Positions 17,933-26,418 of a DNA stretch of 27,941 bases are shown piece after piece. Source of the DNA: DALYLB01 sp046154695 (lineage in GTDB: Bacteria > Acidobacteriota > Blastocatellia > RBC074); assembly GCA_046154695.1 (NCBI GenBank), contig JBJXFI010000274.1, positions 1-27,941 on the forward strand, read 5' to 3'. A program made the position numbers and the translations under genes. The stretch's first letter is position 1, and the number at the start of each line of letters is the position of its first letter. The notes under the pieces were generated by a model that saw nothing but the letters and a program-made list of their open reading frames with translations, searched no databases and was not told the DNA's origin.

Positions 17933-19351
17933 CTATTCCTTACTGGCGACCGATGGTTTGGGGTTCTCCTTGTCCGCCGTGTAATCCATCCAGCCGATCA
18001 TCATCTCGTCGTAGGTCGGCTCGCCGTACCGCACCGCCTTGGCCGGGTCGGGGTTGTACCGGTTCTTCGTCGAGTTATCGAAAACCCCCGTCACCATGAT
18101 CTTCGTGCCCGCGGGAAGGGCTTTCGGCTGTTTGAAGTAATAGACCGTCTGCCACGAGAAATCGTATTCCGGCACATTGAGCAGGATTTCGGTCTTGCCG
18201 TCGGGATAGAAGGCTTTGTACTCGACGGCCTTGCCGCGCAGGTGCATGTGCGGCATGAAGTTGATGATGTGAACGTTTTCTTTCGCCGTCCAGCAGGCCG
18301 TGACACGGTGATTGCCCGCTCCGGGCGGAATCAGGAACATGTTGTTGGCGATGCCGAAGGTGTGCACCAGTTTTTCCGGCTGCGTCCTGGCGAGAATCAG
18401 GCCGATGCTCGAACGGTCTTTCTGAACCGAACCGGCGACCTTTGAGTAATGCATCTGGAAGACGATTTTGGAACCGGCCGGAACGCGCTTGACGGTGCCC
18501 GGCTCCCAGATCGCCTGGTTCATGCCGGGCGCATATCCCGCCAACAACTGCCCGTTCTCCATTTCCTGACCTTCGCCACGGCCGGACCTGCCGTTACTCG
18601 GCGCGGCGCAGCCGTCATCGACGACCGGCGCATCGGGCCTGGTGCGGAGGAGAAAGCCTTCGCGATACCTTGGCGATTCCCTCTCCATACGCTGGCGGAG
18701 CTTCTCCATCTCCTCCCTGCTCAGGCTGGGACGGGGCTTCCCGCTTTTATCGGGAGGCCGCACGAAGGCGATGATGTGATGCACGATTTTGCGATTGTCG
18801 GGACGGGCTTCGGCGCTCTGGACGTATACGTCTTCCTTGAAGCCCGGATCGACCTCGAAATATTGATACTCGTCGGGGCCTTCGGCTTCGAGCGTGTGCG
18901 ATTCAGGCATGGAGATGATGATGTCGGGTTTGCCGATCGTCCAGCCTCCTGGAAAGATCGGCGCGGGCGGCATGTCTTTCGGATCGCCCTCCTTCGCGCC
19001 GCCATCCACCCAGGCCACGATCGTCTCGATCTCTCCTTCAGTCAGCCGGCGGTCGTTCGCCCACTCGCCATAGTGCGGATCGGCGTGCCAGGGCGGCATC
19101 GTCCTCCGCGCGACTTTTTCGCGAATGGATTTGGCCCAGGGACGAACGTCCTTGAAACCCAGCGTGGAAAACGGCGCGCTCTCGCCCGGGCGATGGCATT
19201 CGGCGCAGTTTTTATTGAAGATCGGCGCTACGTCCTTGCTGAATGTGACGGCTTTGAGCGAAGTCCCGTTGGCGCTGCTCGCCTGCTGCCAATGGAAAAC
19301 CCCCGCCAGCGCCAGGGTCAGCAGGAGAAGAAAAGTCTTGCTGTGTTTCAT
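17933..19351 (-). CDS. Exported cytochrome c / PHM-fold copper protein
   Basis: 472 aa from the ATG at 19351; a TTG at 19354 in the same frame is an alternative start and has better spacing (8 nt) to the GGAGG site. An N-terminal signal peptide (KTFLLLLTLALAGVF) is followed by one c-type haem motif, CAECH, near residues 33-37, in a short cytochrome domain (to ~120, ending TIVAWVDGGAKEGDP). The remainder resembles copper type II ascorbate-dependent monooxygenases (PHM/DBM fold): candidate copper ligands are VHHIIAF, the FQMHY motif and PHMHLRGK. Such fusions are common in Acidobacteria and Planctomycetes and of unknown substrate; hydroxylation or electron transfer in the periplasm is the inferred role. 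Monocistronic in appearance. Confidence 0.85.
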   Translation of the reverse strand: MKHSKTFLLLLTLALAGVFHWQQASSANGTSLKAVTFSKDVAPIFNKNCAECHRPGESAPFSTLGFKDVRPWAKSIREKVARRTMPPWHADPHYGEWANDRRLTEGEIETIVAWVDGGAKEGDPKDMPPAPIFPGGWTIGKPDIIISMPESHTLEAEGPDEYQYFEVDPGFKEDVYVQSAEARPDNRKIVHHIIAFVRPPDKSGKPRPSLSREEMEKLRQRMERESPRYREGFLLRTRPDAPVVDDGCAAPSNGRSGRGEGQEMENGQLLAGYAPGMNQAIWEPGTVKRVPAGSKIVFQMHYSKVAGSVQKDRSSIGLILARTQPEKLVHTFGIANNMFLIPPGAGNHRVTACWTAKENVHIINFMPHMHLRGKAVEYKAFYPDGKTEILLNVPEYDFSWQTVYYFKQPKALPAGTKIMVTGVFDNSTKNRYNPDPAKAVRYGEPTYDEMMIGWMDYTADKENPKPSVASKE

Positions 19352-19670
19352 CAAGTTCGCTGCCTCCTCAAATTAATGGGTTGCCGGACAACCGGAGCGA
19401 CGCGGGGGATCTTTCGCAGCGACTGCGAGAATCTCCGCATGGAAGCCCATGGATGCCCATGGATGTTGGATAAATTTCCCTTTTCAGCCAGAACTGACCG
19501 CGGAATGAACGATCATTTGCCGGTCGGAATCCACGACGGCAAACAGTATGCCGCGTCGCCCGGCGCGAAAACTCATCGTCAAATGAAAGCGGCATGCGCC
19601 GGGCCGTCCCGGCGCCCGAGCGATCCGCGGAGGGCCATGGGAGCCCAAGGGACAAAAACGAATTGGTCAC
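19352..19670. other. Intergenic region upstream of the cytochrome/copper gene
   Basis: 319 nt between two minus-strand genes. I see no gene. It contains a 10-bp direct repeat, CCCATGGATG at 19446-19455 and 19456-19465, and a small hairpin TCGCAG-CGA-CTGCGA at 19414-19428. The promoter for the cytochrome gene should lie here, but no convincing box is seen. Confidence 0.5.
19446..19465. repeat. Tandem 10-bp direct repeat
   Basis: Two adjacent copies of CCCATGGATG, each containing the palindrome CCATGG. They lie ~100 nt upstream of the cytochrome/copper gene start and could be an operator, though nothing else supports that. Confidence 0.4.
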
Positions 19671-21599
19671 TCACTCGGCCAGACCGATGCGATTGAGCAG
19701 AATTCCGAATCGCGGGTCGGAACGCAGGCCGTCGACGATCGGATCCACTTTGAGGAGCGTCAGGTATCCCGCTTCCGGCTCGGAACCTTTTTCAAGCCAT
19801 TCAAAAGCCCGCTCCTTCTCCCCCAGACCTTCATAGATTATTGCTATTTGAAAAAACCAGTGAGGATCGCGTTTATGTATCTTCTTCAAGACGCCAAGGA
19901 TCTTCCGCGCCTTATCCTTCTTGCCTGATACCGCGTATGCGCGTCCGAGCCACGCTTCGATGGTCGGGTCTTTTGAAAGACTAAGCGCCTTCTGAAACTC
20001 GGCAATGGCCTCCTCCACCATCCCTTTTTGTTGGTACGCTTCTCCCAGACGCAAGCGCGCCGTGCTGAAGCCAGGTTCCATGTCGAGAACCCTCCGGTAT
20101 GCGTCAATCGCCTGGTCATACCGGCGGGAAAGGTAGAGGATATGCCCGGCGTCGGTGTTGATGATCAGCGACAGGGGGTCAAGCTCCCTGGCCCGATTGA
20201 TCTCATCCATTGCTTCGGGAAATCGCCCCAGCGCCGCCAAATGGTAGGCATACCATTGGCGGGCGGGCGGATAGTTTGGATTCAATTCAATGGCTCGCTT
20301 GAACAGTCTCTCGGCATTCGACCACTCCCAGCGCTGAGCGCAAAGATGAAACGCCTGGGTGGTAATCGCCTCGACGAGCGCACCATCGAGTTCCAGCGCT
20401 TTTCGCAATGCTTCATCCCTTTTCGCGCCCGCGGTGAGGAATACATAGCAGTCAGCCAGCCCCGCGTAACCCAGGGCATAGTTCGGATCAATGGAGACTG
20501 CCTGCTGGAAATGCTCGACGGCTTTCATCAAGTCGTGCGGCGTCCGTTTATTCCAGAAATAGCGGCCCTTGAGATACGCCTGGTACGCCTCGATGCTGTC
20601 GGTATGGCGTTTGGTCAGCCGCTCTTTCTCCTGTCCCGTCAGCTTCAGCATCAGCGCCCCTGCCACCTCTTCAGAGATTGAGTCCTGAAGCTTAAACAGG
20701 TCCGTGCCTGCCTCATCGCGCTTATACGCCCAAAGCGGCGACCCGTCCCGAACGCTCAAGAGCCGCACCGTCACCCGAATCCTATCGCCCAACCTCTGGA
20801 TGCTCCCTTCGAGCACCGCGTCAACCCTCTGCTCGCGACCGGCCGCGAGCGCATCCTGCTCCTGACCGGCGTATTTGCGGACCGCGCTGGTCGGGCGGAC
20901 TTTAATTTGGCCAATGTTGCTGAGCTTCGTTATTAAAGTATCGGCCATCCCCAGTCCCAGGTACTCCTCTCTCTCGCTCGCGTCCAACGCTTTGAAGGGG
21001 AGCACTGCTATTGATCCCCTGAAAGGTGTTTGCCCGGCTCTGGTATCAGCAGGCGTTGTCCTGACTATGACCCAAAAGATTACACCGGCCAGGGCAAGCG
21101 CCGGGGCCGTGATTATCAGGATTGCGCGCCGCGGGTTCCGATGCCGGAAGCCAGAACCGGCAGCTTCGGTCTCTTGCGCCGCCGGCTCCGGTTCGATCTC
21201 TCCTGTTTCTTCGTTGATCTTCAGGCTGGCCGTCGCCTGATCGCGGATAATCAACTCAGCCGCTTCATCCCTGACCTCTCGAACTTCGGCGGTAAAACGA
21301 TAGCCCCGGCGCGGGATGGTCTCGATGTAGCGATGCTCGTGACGGCCATCGCCCAACGTTTTGCGCAAGGCGGAGATGTATTGTGCGAGGTTGTTTTCTT
21401 CAACAATGGTTTCCGGCCAGACTTCCTTGATCAGTTTGTCCTTCTCGACGATCTGGCCGCTGCGCTCGACGAGCGCCAACAGGGTCTCGAAAATCTTCGG
21501 CGGCAGCGCGACCGGCTTCCCTTCACGAAAGAGCACGCGCTGCGATGGGTCGATGCGGAAGGGACCGAACTCATATAACTGCTTGAACTGCTTGCTCAT
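19671..21599 (-). CDS. Membrane-anchored winged-helix regulator with FlgO-like and TPR domains
   Basis: 642 aa from the ATG at 21599, chosen because MSKQFKQLYEFGPFRIDP is the usual start of this family; the frame is open 46 codons further up but that part is not protein-like. Residues ~9-105 are an OmpR/CadC-type winged helix (LPPKIFETLLALVERSGQIV, WPETIVEENNLAQYISALRK, IPRRGYRF). A linker leads to one membrane helix (159-179, AILIITAPALALAGVIFWVI). Residues ~193-320 match the FlgO/TolB-N-like domain (GSIAVLPFKAL, GMADTLITKLS, VDAVLEGSIQR). From ~335 to 600 TPR repeats follow (DPNYALGYAGLADCY, NPNYPPARQWYAYHLAALGR). CadC-like proteins bind DNA while in the membrane; here the periplasmic TPR part would sense or bind partners. 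Target unknown; the divergent protease is one candidate. The ribosome site is weak. Confidence 0.88.
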   Translation of the reverse strand: MSKQFKQLYEFGPFRIDPSQRVLFREGKPVALPPKIFETLLALVERSGQIVEKDKLIKEVWPETIVEENNLAQYISALRKTLGDGRHEHRYIETIPRRGYRFTAEVREVRDEAAELIIRDQATASLKINEETGEIEPEPAAQETEAAGSGFRHRNPRRAILIITAPALALAGVIFWVIVRTTPADTRAGQTPFRGSIAVLPFKALDASEREEYLGLGMADTLITKLSNIGQIKVRPTSAVRKYAGQEQDALAAGREQRVDAVLEGSIQRLGDRIRVTVRLLSVRDGSPLWAYKRDEAGTDLFKLQDSISEEVAGALMLKLTGQEKERLTKRHTDSIEAYQAYLKGRYFWNKRTPHDLMKAVEHFQQAVSIDPNYALGYAGLADCYVFLTAGAKRDEALRKALELDGALVEAITTQAFHLCAQRWEWSNAERLFKRAIELNPNYPPARQWYAYHLAALGRFPEAMDEINRARELDPLSLIINTDAGHILYLSRRYDQAIDAYRRVLDMEPGFSTARLRLGEAYQQKGMVEEAIAEFQKALSLSKDPTIEAWLGRAYAVSGKKDKARKILGVLKKIHKRDPHWFFQIAIIYEGLGEKERAFEWLEKGSEPEAGYLTLLKVDPIVDGLRSDPRFGILLNRIGLAE

Positions 21600-21605
21600 A
21601 GCCGG

Positions 21606-21627
21606 CTTCAGAACTACTTCAGAACTA
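21606..21627. repeat. 11-bp tandem duplication upstream of the regulator gene
   Basis: CTTCAGAACTA occurs twice without a gap, 7-28 nt before the regulator ATG, so it falls in the leader where the ribosome binds. It may weaken or alter translation; the leader has no good Shine-Dalgarno sequence. Confidence 0.5.
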
Positions 21628-21686
21628 CTTAAGGACTTTTGAGAGCGCTCAATCAATAATCTCGGCGCTCGGAGCCAAAAGCCTAT

Positions 21687-21939
21687 GAGGGTGTTTTGAA
21701 ATTCTTTTGCCTCAACCCGCGAAGCGGGTGGCAGCATATAGCCTGGGGTGAAGGCGAAGCCGAAACCCCAGGTGCGGGAAAAATGGTTTTCAAGCCCGTG
21801 AAACGGGCGACAGCGGATGCTCTGCCGCCCGCTTCACGGGCTGGTAAGCGTTTTCGATGCGGTCCTGGGGCTTACGCCCCAGGCTTTATGCTGTCGCCTG
21901 CTTCGCAGGCTCTACGAATCCCAATTTCAAAACACCCTC
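21687..21939. mobile_element. 253-bp palindromic repeat element with six hairpins
   Basis: The ends GAGGGTGTTTTGAAATT (21687-21703) and its exact inverse (21923-21939) frame two ~110-bp units in inverted orientation. Hairpins on the left: ACCCGC/GCGGGT (21715-21729), CCTGGGG/CCCCAGG (21742-21772), GCCCGT/ACGGGC (21794-21808). The mirror set on the right: 21827-21841, 21864-21883, 21896-21910. The spacer CAGCATA-N-AGCCTGGGG appears in both units (17 of 19 bases alike at 21730-21748 and inverted 21877-21895). No coding content. It is probably a MITE- or REP-type element; a clear target duplication is not seen. Confidence 0.8.
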
Positions 21940-22008
21940 TAACGACGATGGACTGGAAAGAGTCTGGCGGGCCGATTCTAGTTCAACGATAAAGGCTACG
22001 GCAACGAA

Positions 22009-22030
22009 GGGCGCATGCATATGCACGCGG
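22009..22030 (+). repeat. Copy 2 of the 22-bp dispersed motif
   Basis: Matches 17363-17384 in 20 of 22 bases. It sits 48-69 nt before the protease start codon, so it may lie in the promoter or leader of that gene. Confidence 0.55.
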
Positions 22031-22065
22031 CTATATGGAATCCTTTCCCGTCGCGTCGACCCGCC

Positions 22066-22071
22066 AGGAGG
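22066..22071 (+). promoter_or_regulatory. Ribosome binding site fixing the protease start
   Basis: AGGAGG, 6 nt before the ATG at 22078. This supports that start over an in-frame ATG at 22015, whose translation would put 21 non-signal residues before the signal peptide. Confidence 0.8.
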
Positions 22072-22077
22072 ATCAGA

Positions 22078-25000
22078 ATGAAGAACCCGAAGCTTCGCCC
22101 ACACCAGCTCGCCTGTCTGATGTTCATCGTTTCGTTAGCTGCCGCGTGGCTGCCGATCTCCCTGGTTCGCGCGTGGGGTGAAAAACGATCGAATCCGAGT
22201 CGGGTTGAACTCCTGGCGCAAGGCGGCGTCAGCGACATGCAGGTGGCGCCGGAACCGGATCTCAGCCAATTCCCCGCCGAGCGACTGGCTCAGTGGTGGG
22301 ATCGTCCCGTAGCGGGGCCGGATGATCCGGTCGAGGTGATGGTTGAATTGGAAGAGGCCCCGGCGATTGACGCGTACCTGCAAGCGCAACCTGACGGCGG
22401 GTCTTTTGACAAAAAGTCTGCTCCGCAAGCCATCGCCGCCGCCCAGGCGCAACTTTCGCGCATCGAGCGGTCGCAGCAAGTACTTGAGGCCAGGCTCACC
22501 GGCTCGGAGTTCAATGCACGGATCACGGGCCAGGTTCAGCGCGTCTTCAACGGCGTGGGCGTACAGGTCGCGGCGGGCAGGCTGCGGGAGATTCGGCGCC
22601 TGGATGGCGTGAAGGCGGTTCACATCCTCAAGCCGATGTATCTGGCGACGGAAACCAGCGTCCCCTTCATCGGCGCGCCGCAGGTTTGGCAGGGGGCCCC
22701 CGGAATCCCCGGCAATACCGGCGAGGGCGTCAAAGTCGCTGTGCTGGACACAGGCGTTGATTATATCCACGCCAACGTCGGCGGCTCCGGCAGCGCGGCG
22801 GACTACGCCGCCAATGACCAAACCGTGATCGGCGATGTGCCGGGGTTTCCCGGCGTGAAGATTGTTGGTGGGCACGATTTCGTCGGCAATGCCTACAACG
22901 CGGCGAGCGGCGATCCGAACCTGCGCATTCCGCGGCCCGATCCGGATCCGATGGATTGTTACGGCCACGGCACAGCGACGGCCAGCATCCTGGCGGGTTT
23001 CGGCGTCACTGCCAGCGGCGCGACTTTCACCGGGCCGTACAACCTGACCACGCATTCAAACCCATTCAGAGTCGGGCCGGGCGTCGCGCCCAGGGCGACC
23101 ATTCTCAGTTACAAGGTGTACGGATGCGATCCGCGCGGAGGGACGAATGGCGCGGTGGTGGCGCAGGCGATAGATCGCGCGCTGGACCCGAACGGCGACG
23201 GGAACTTTGCGGATCGGGTGGATGCCATACTGCTGCCGTTCAGCGGCTCTTTCGGTATCCTGAATGACTCGCCGGAAGCAGTGGCCATCAACAGGGCCAG
23301 GCAACTCGATGTGGTGACGGTCGGCGCCGCGGGCAATGGCGGCGACACTTACTATGCTGTTGGCAGCCCGAGCGCGTCCCGGGACGCAGTCTCGGTAGCC
23401 GCCTCGCATGACAACGGCTTCTACGTCCAGAACGTTCAGATTACCAGTCCTCCAACCATCGTCGGGTTTTATCCGGCGGCGGTTTCGGCCATCGGCCCCG
23501 CGCCTGGCAATGAGATCACCGGGAATCTGGTCTATGCGTCTCCGAATGACGCATGCGCGCCGCTGACCAACGCCGGCGCAATGAACAGCAAGATCGCCTT
23601 CATCGACAATACGGGCAATTGCACGCGAACGACCAAGGTGCGCAACGCGCAGAATGCCGGCGCCATCGCGGTGATTATCGCCAACAATGTGGACACGCTG
23701 CCGCATACGCTGCTCGATGATGGCACAGGCTCCGATATCCGCATCCCATCCCTGCTACTTAACAGAACAACCGGCATTTCGATTCAAAACACGCTTTCAT
23801 CCGCGACTCCGGTTACCGTCAGGTTTGAGCGATCCAACATCACGCAGCAACCCGAACTGGCTGACGTGTTGTCTCCTTCCAGCTCGCGCGGCGGTTCGTA
23901 TGTACACTTTGAAACCATGGGCGGGATCACGTATATCGAATACCTAAAGCCGGACATCACAGCGCCCGGCGTCAACATCGGCGTCGCCGGAAGCGGGACT
24001 GGCAATGGAGCGCGAATCTTTACAGGGACTTCAATGTCGGCGCCACACGTGGCGGGGGGAATCGTAAATTTGATAACCCGGTCCGGCGCCAATGAGTTTC
24101 ATGGAAATGCTTTCTGGCATAACAAATCCCGCACCTTGAATGCAAATGATTTTTTTACGGAGGCATCCGACCCGGGCAGAGCGGGCTTCGGGGGGCTTGC
24201 CCTGAAACCTCAAGTTCATGGCGGGGCAATCATCCGGGGCAAGCAGTATTTATTTACGCCCGAGATTGTCAGGAACGGTACGATCAATCAGGGTATCTTC
24301 GAATTGGAGAACCCGAGCGGGACCCCGGCAACCTACAATGTGTCTTTCTCCCCGACCTCCGACGTTCCGGGTGTCGACCTCTCCTTTCCCGGCACCCTCA
24401 CTGTGCCTGCCGGCGGCAGATTCATATTTAATCTCGGGATCGCATACGCGCCTTCGGCAATGAAGCACTCGCGCGACAACTCCGTCAGCGCCACGCAATC
24501 CGGCCAGCCGCGCCATCATCTGAGCGAAGAGTCGGGCTACTTCACACTGACGCCCCAGAGCGGCAGCAATCCGTTTACTGAAGGGCTGCGTTATTTGTTT
24601 CAATCGCCGTTTCGCCCGACCTCGGATATGAAAACGACTCAGGAGTTGCTCAATCTCATTTCCCCCACGGGCACGTTCAATCTGAACCTGACGGGAACCG
24701 AGGTGCGCACCGGCAATAACTTTCCCACCGATGAAATTTCGATTGCGTCGCCGATGGAGCTGCAGGCCTTCAGCCCCAATGACCCTCTGATTCCGCAATC
24801 GCTCAAGTTCGCCGACCTGCAACACATCGGCACGCGGAGCAACTTTCCTTCGGCGGGCAGCCTGGCCAACACGATCATCCAATTCGGCGTCTCCACCTAT
24901 GACGATTGGCACACTCCCAATGAGTTTTCGACCAGCGTCTTCATCGACGCCAACCGCGACGGCGCGGACGATTTCCTGGCTTTCACAACCTCTATCCCGA

Positions 25001-26418
25001 ACGAACAGGGCGCGCCGAGCGATGTCTTTTTCGTGCGCCTGCGCAATCTGCAGACCGGCGCCCTAAGCTCGGAGCTGTTTCTGAACTTGGTCACGGCCGC
25101 GCAATACGACACCGTGCCTTTCAACACCAACGTGATGGTCTTGGGAGTGCGGGCATCTTCGCTGAATTTGAATCAGGTCAGCCCAGGATTCAATTACCGG
25201 GTGGCGACCAATTATGGCGGAGTGATCGTCGATCAGAGCCGGACGCTGAGCTTCGATCCGACCAAACCGGGGCTGAATTTCGGCAGCAACTCGATCTTTT
25301 TCGATCTGAACAACACCACAATTCCGGTCAACTACAACCTGAATGACTTTCAGGCGAACGGCTCGGAGGGCGCGCTGATCCTGCATCACCACAACATCCG
25401 CGGCAATCGCGCGCAGGTTCTGCCGGCCAACCTGGGTTTTGAGGCCGATGTCCAGCCGCGCCCCGGCGGCAACGGCTCGGTCACGATCGCCGATTGGACG
25501 CAGGTCGGACGCTTCGTCGCCGGCTTGGATGAAGCGAATCTGGGAAATGAATTCCAGCGCGCCGATGTCGCGCCGCGTACTACCGCGGGCAATGGCCAAC
25601 TCACGGTCGCCGATTGGGTGCAGGCGGGACGATACGCAGCCGGTTTAGATCCGCCGGCAAACACAACGGGCCCATATCTGCCGATCATTTTACGACAGAT
25701 GGCGGCGGGAGAAAGCGGCGAACGCAAAGCCGCCTCGCAAACGGGGGGCGCCGGTCAGGCGCGAACGCTGCGCGCACTGAACGCGAGCTTCATCCCCGGA
25801 CAAACCAACACGCTCGACATCGAGCTTGACGCGCTTGGCGGCGAGAACGCCGCCGCCTTCAGCGTCACTTTCGATCCGACAGCGCTCAGCTTCGTCTCCG
25901 CCGATGTGGGGAGCGCAGCCTCCGGCGCCGCGAAGGTTGTCAACGCCACACAAGCGGCCAGCGGGCGCGTCGGCGTCGCGCTCGCTTTGCCCGCCGGGCA
26001 GGGATTGCAGGCGGGCGCGCGAAGGATCGCGACCCTTCGCTTCAACGTCGCAACGGGCAGCTCGGCGTACGCGACGACGGTGCGTTTCGGCGATCAGATC
26101 GTCTCCCGGCAGTTGGCGAACGTCAACGGCGACAAGCTGACGGCGAAGACCGCCGGCGCGGTCGTGACAATCGTGCGTTCGGCGGCCGGCGGCACCGCCG
26201 CCAGCTTTACCGGCGCGGCGATGATCGCCATCACCAGTTGCTATCGTTGTTTATCGAAATATTGCTTGAAGAATTCCAGCTTCGCGTTCTCAGCCACAGG
26301 GCGCATGCCGATCTTTTCACCTAACTCCATTGTGAATTGTTGTGCGGCATCGAACGCGGGCCAGTTCGGCAGGCCTTTTCCGTTCGGGTTGCCAGTCCCG
26401 GCAAAGTTCGCCCAATAA
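22078..26418 (+). CDS. Secreted S8 (subtilisin-like) protease, apparently chimeric and with an altered C-terminus
   Basis: 1446 aa. Signal peptide 1-35 (LACLMFIVSLAAAWLPISL), I9-like propeptide ~80-205, then the S8 domain with Asp224 (VLDTGVDY), His297 (CYGHGTAT) and Ser652 (GTSMSAPH). A PA-like domain is inserted at ~462-590 (GNLVYASPNDACAP, AGAIAVIIANN), as in Vpr-type subtilases. Directly after SAPHVAGG the normal helix of the family (AALL-x-x-x-HPDWSP) is missing; a TonB-receptor-like stretch (661-726) takes its place. Next come an Fn3-like domain (~740-810), an unassigned region, two dockerin-like repeats (GNGSVTIADWTQVGRFVAGL ~1132-1151; GNGQLTVADWVQAGRYAAGL ~1171-1190) and a cohesin-like domain (~1228-1368). 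The last ~65 residues are read antisense to the neighbouring esterase. Whether the enzyme still folds is uncertain. Confidence 0.85.
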   Translation: MKNPKLRPHQLACLMFIVSLAAAWLPISLVRAWGEKRSNPSRVELLAQGGVSDMQVAPEPDLSQFPAERLAQWWDRPVAGPDDPVEVMVELEEAPAIDAYLQAQPDGGSFDKKSAPQAIAAAQAQLSRIERSQQVLEARLTGSEFNARITGQVQRVFNGVGVQVAAGRLREIRRLDGVKAVHILKPMYLATETSVPFIGAPQVWQGAPGIPGNTGEGVKVAVLDTGVDYIHANVGGSGSAADYAANDQTVIGDVPGFPGVKIVGGHDFVGNAYNAASGDPNLRIPRPDPDPMDCYGHGTATASILAGFGVTASGATFTGPYNLTTHSNPFRVGPGVAPRATILSYKVYGCDPRGGTNGAVVAQAIDRALDPNGDGNFADRVDAILLPFSGSFGILNDSPEAVAINRARQLDVVTVGAAGNGGDTYYAVGSPSASRDAVSVAASHDNGFYVQNVQITSPPTIVGFYPAAVSAIGPAPGNEITGNLVYASPNDACAPLTNAGAMNSKIAFIDNTGNCTRTTKVRNAQNAGAIAVIIANNVDTLPHTLLDDGTGSDIRIPSLLLNRTTGISIQNTLSSATPVTVRFERSNITQQPELADVLSPSSSRGGSYVHFETMGGITYIEYLKPDITAPGVNIGVAGSGTGNGARIFTGTSMSAPHVAGGIVNLITRSGANEFHGNAFWHNKSRTLNANDFFTEASDPGRAGFGGLALKPQVHGGAIIRGKQYLFTPEIVRNGTINQGIFELENPSGTPATYNVSFSPTSDVPGVDLSFPGTLTVPAGGRFIFNLGIAYAPSAMKHSRDNSVSATQSGQPRHHLSEESGYFTLTPQSGSNPFTEGLRYLFQSPFRPTSDMKTTQELLNLISPTGTFNLNLTGTEVRTGNNFPTDEISIASPMELQAFSPNDPLIPQSLKFADLQHIGTRSNFPSAGSLANTIIQFGVSTYDDWHTPNEFSTSVFIDANRDGADDFLAFTTSIPNEQGAPSDVFFVRLRNLQTGALSSELFLNLVTAAQYDTVPFNTNVMVLGVRASSLNLNQVSPGFNYRVATNYGGVIVDQSRTLSFDPTKPGLNFGSNSIFFDLNNTTIPVNYNLNDFQANGSEGALILHHHNIRGNRAQVLPANLGFEADVQPRPGGNGSVTIADWTQVGRFVAGLDEANLGNEFQRADVAPRTTAGNGQLTVADWVQAGRYAAGLDPPANTTGPYLPIILRQMAAGESGERKAASQTGGAGQARTLRALNASFIPGQTNTLDIELDALGGENAAAFSVTFDPTALSFVSADVGSAASGAAKVVNATQAASGRVGVALALPAGQGLQAGARRIATLRFNVATGSSAYATTVRFGDQIVSRQLANVNGDKLTAKTAGAVVTIVRSAAGGTAASFTGAAMIAITSCYRCLSKYCLKNSSFAFSATGRMPIFSPNSIVNCCAASNAGQFGRPFPFGLPVPAKFAQ
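24058..24255 (+). other. TonB-dependent-receptor-like segment inside the protease frame
   Basis: Residues ~661-726 read GIVNLITRSGANEFHGNAFW, then TLNANDFF and FGG...GGAIIRGKQYLF. This is the plug-to-barrel signature of Oar-type TonB-dependent receptors (G-x-VN-x-x-T-x-SG-x-N-x-FHG, LNA-N-FF, GG-x-I-x-x-K-x-x-F), which does not belong in a subtilase. The stretch is visibly richer in A+T than the gene around it and stays in frame on both sides. Confidence 0.7.
26225..26418 (+). other. Readthrough tail of the protease, antisense to the carboxylesterase 3' end
   Basis: From about residue 1382 the protease frame shows Cys- and Phe-rich, non-domain sequence (SCYRCLSKYCLKN). The DNA from 26241 is the coding region of the complete carboxylesterase on the other strand. 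The preceding GGTAASFTGAA resembles the beginning of a domain that in related acidobacterial proteins continues further, so the original 3' end has probably been lost. Confidence 0.6.

Larger units (their letters stand above)
21600..22077. other. Divergent intergenic region
   Basis: 478 nt between the divergent regulator and protease genes. More than half is the 253-bp palindromic repeat; next to it are a short tandem duplication (CTTCAGAACTA at 21606-21616 and 21617-21627) before the regulator and the second copy of the 22-bp dispersed motif before the protease. No gene is seen. Confidence 0.6.

Noticed and set aside
18449..19696. 415-codon plus-strand frame over the cytochrome/copper gene
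   Set aside because: Antisense to a gene with a signal peptide, haem motif and copper motifs; no domain of its own.
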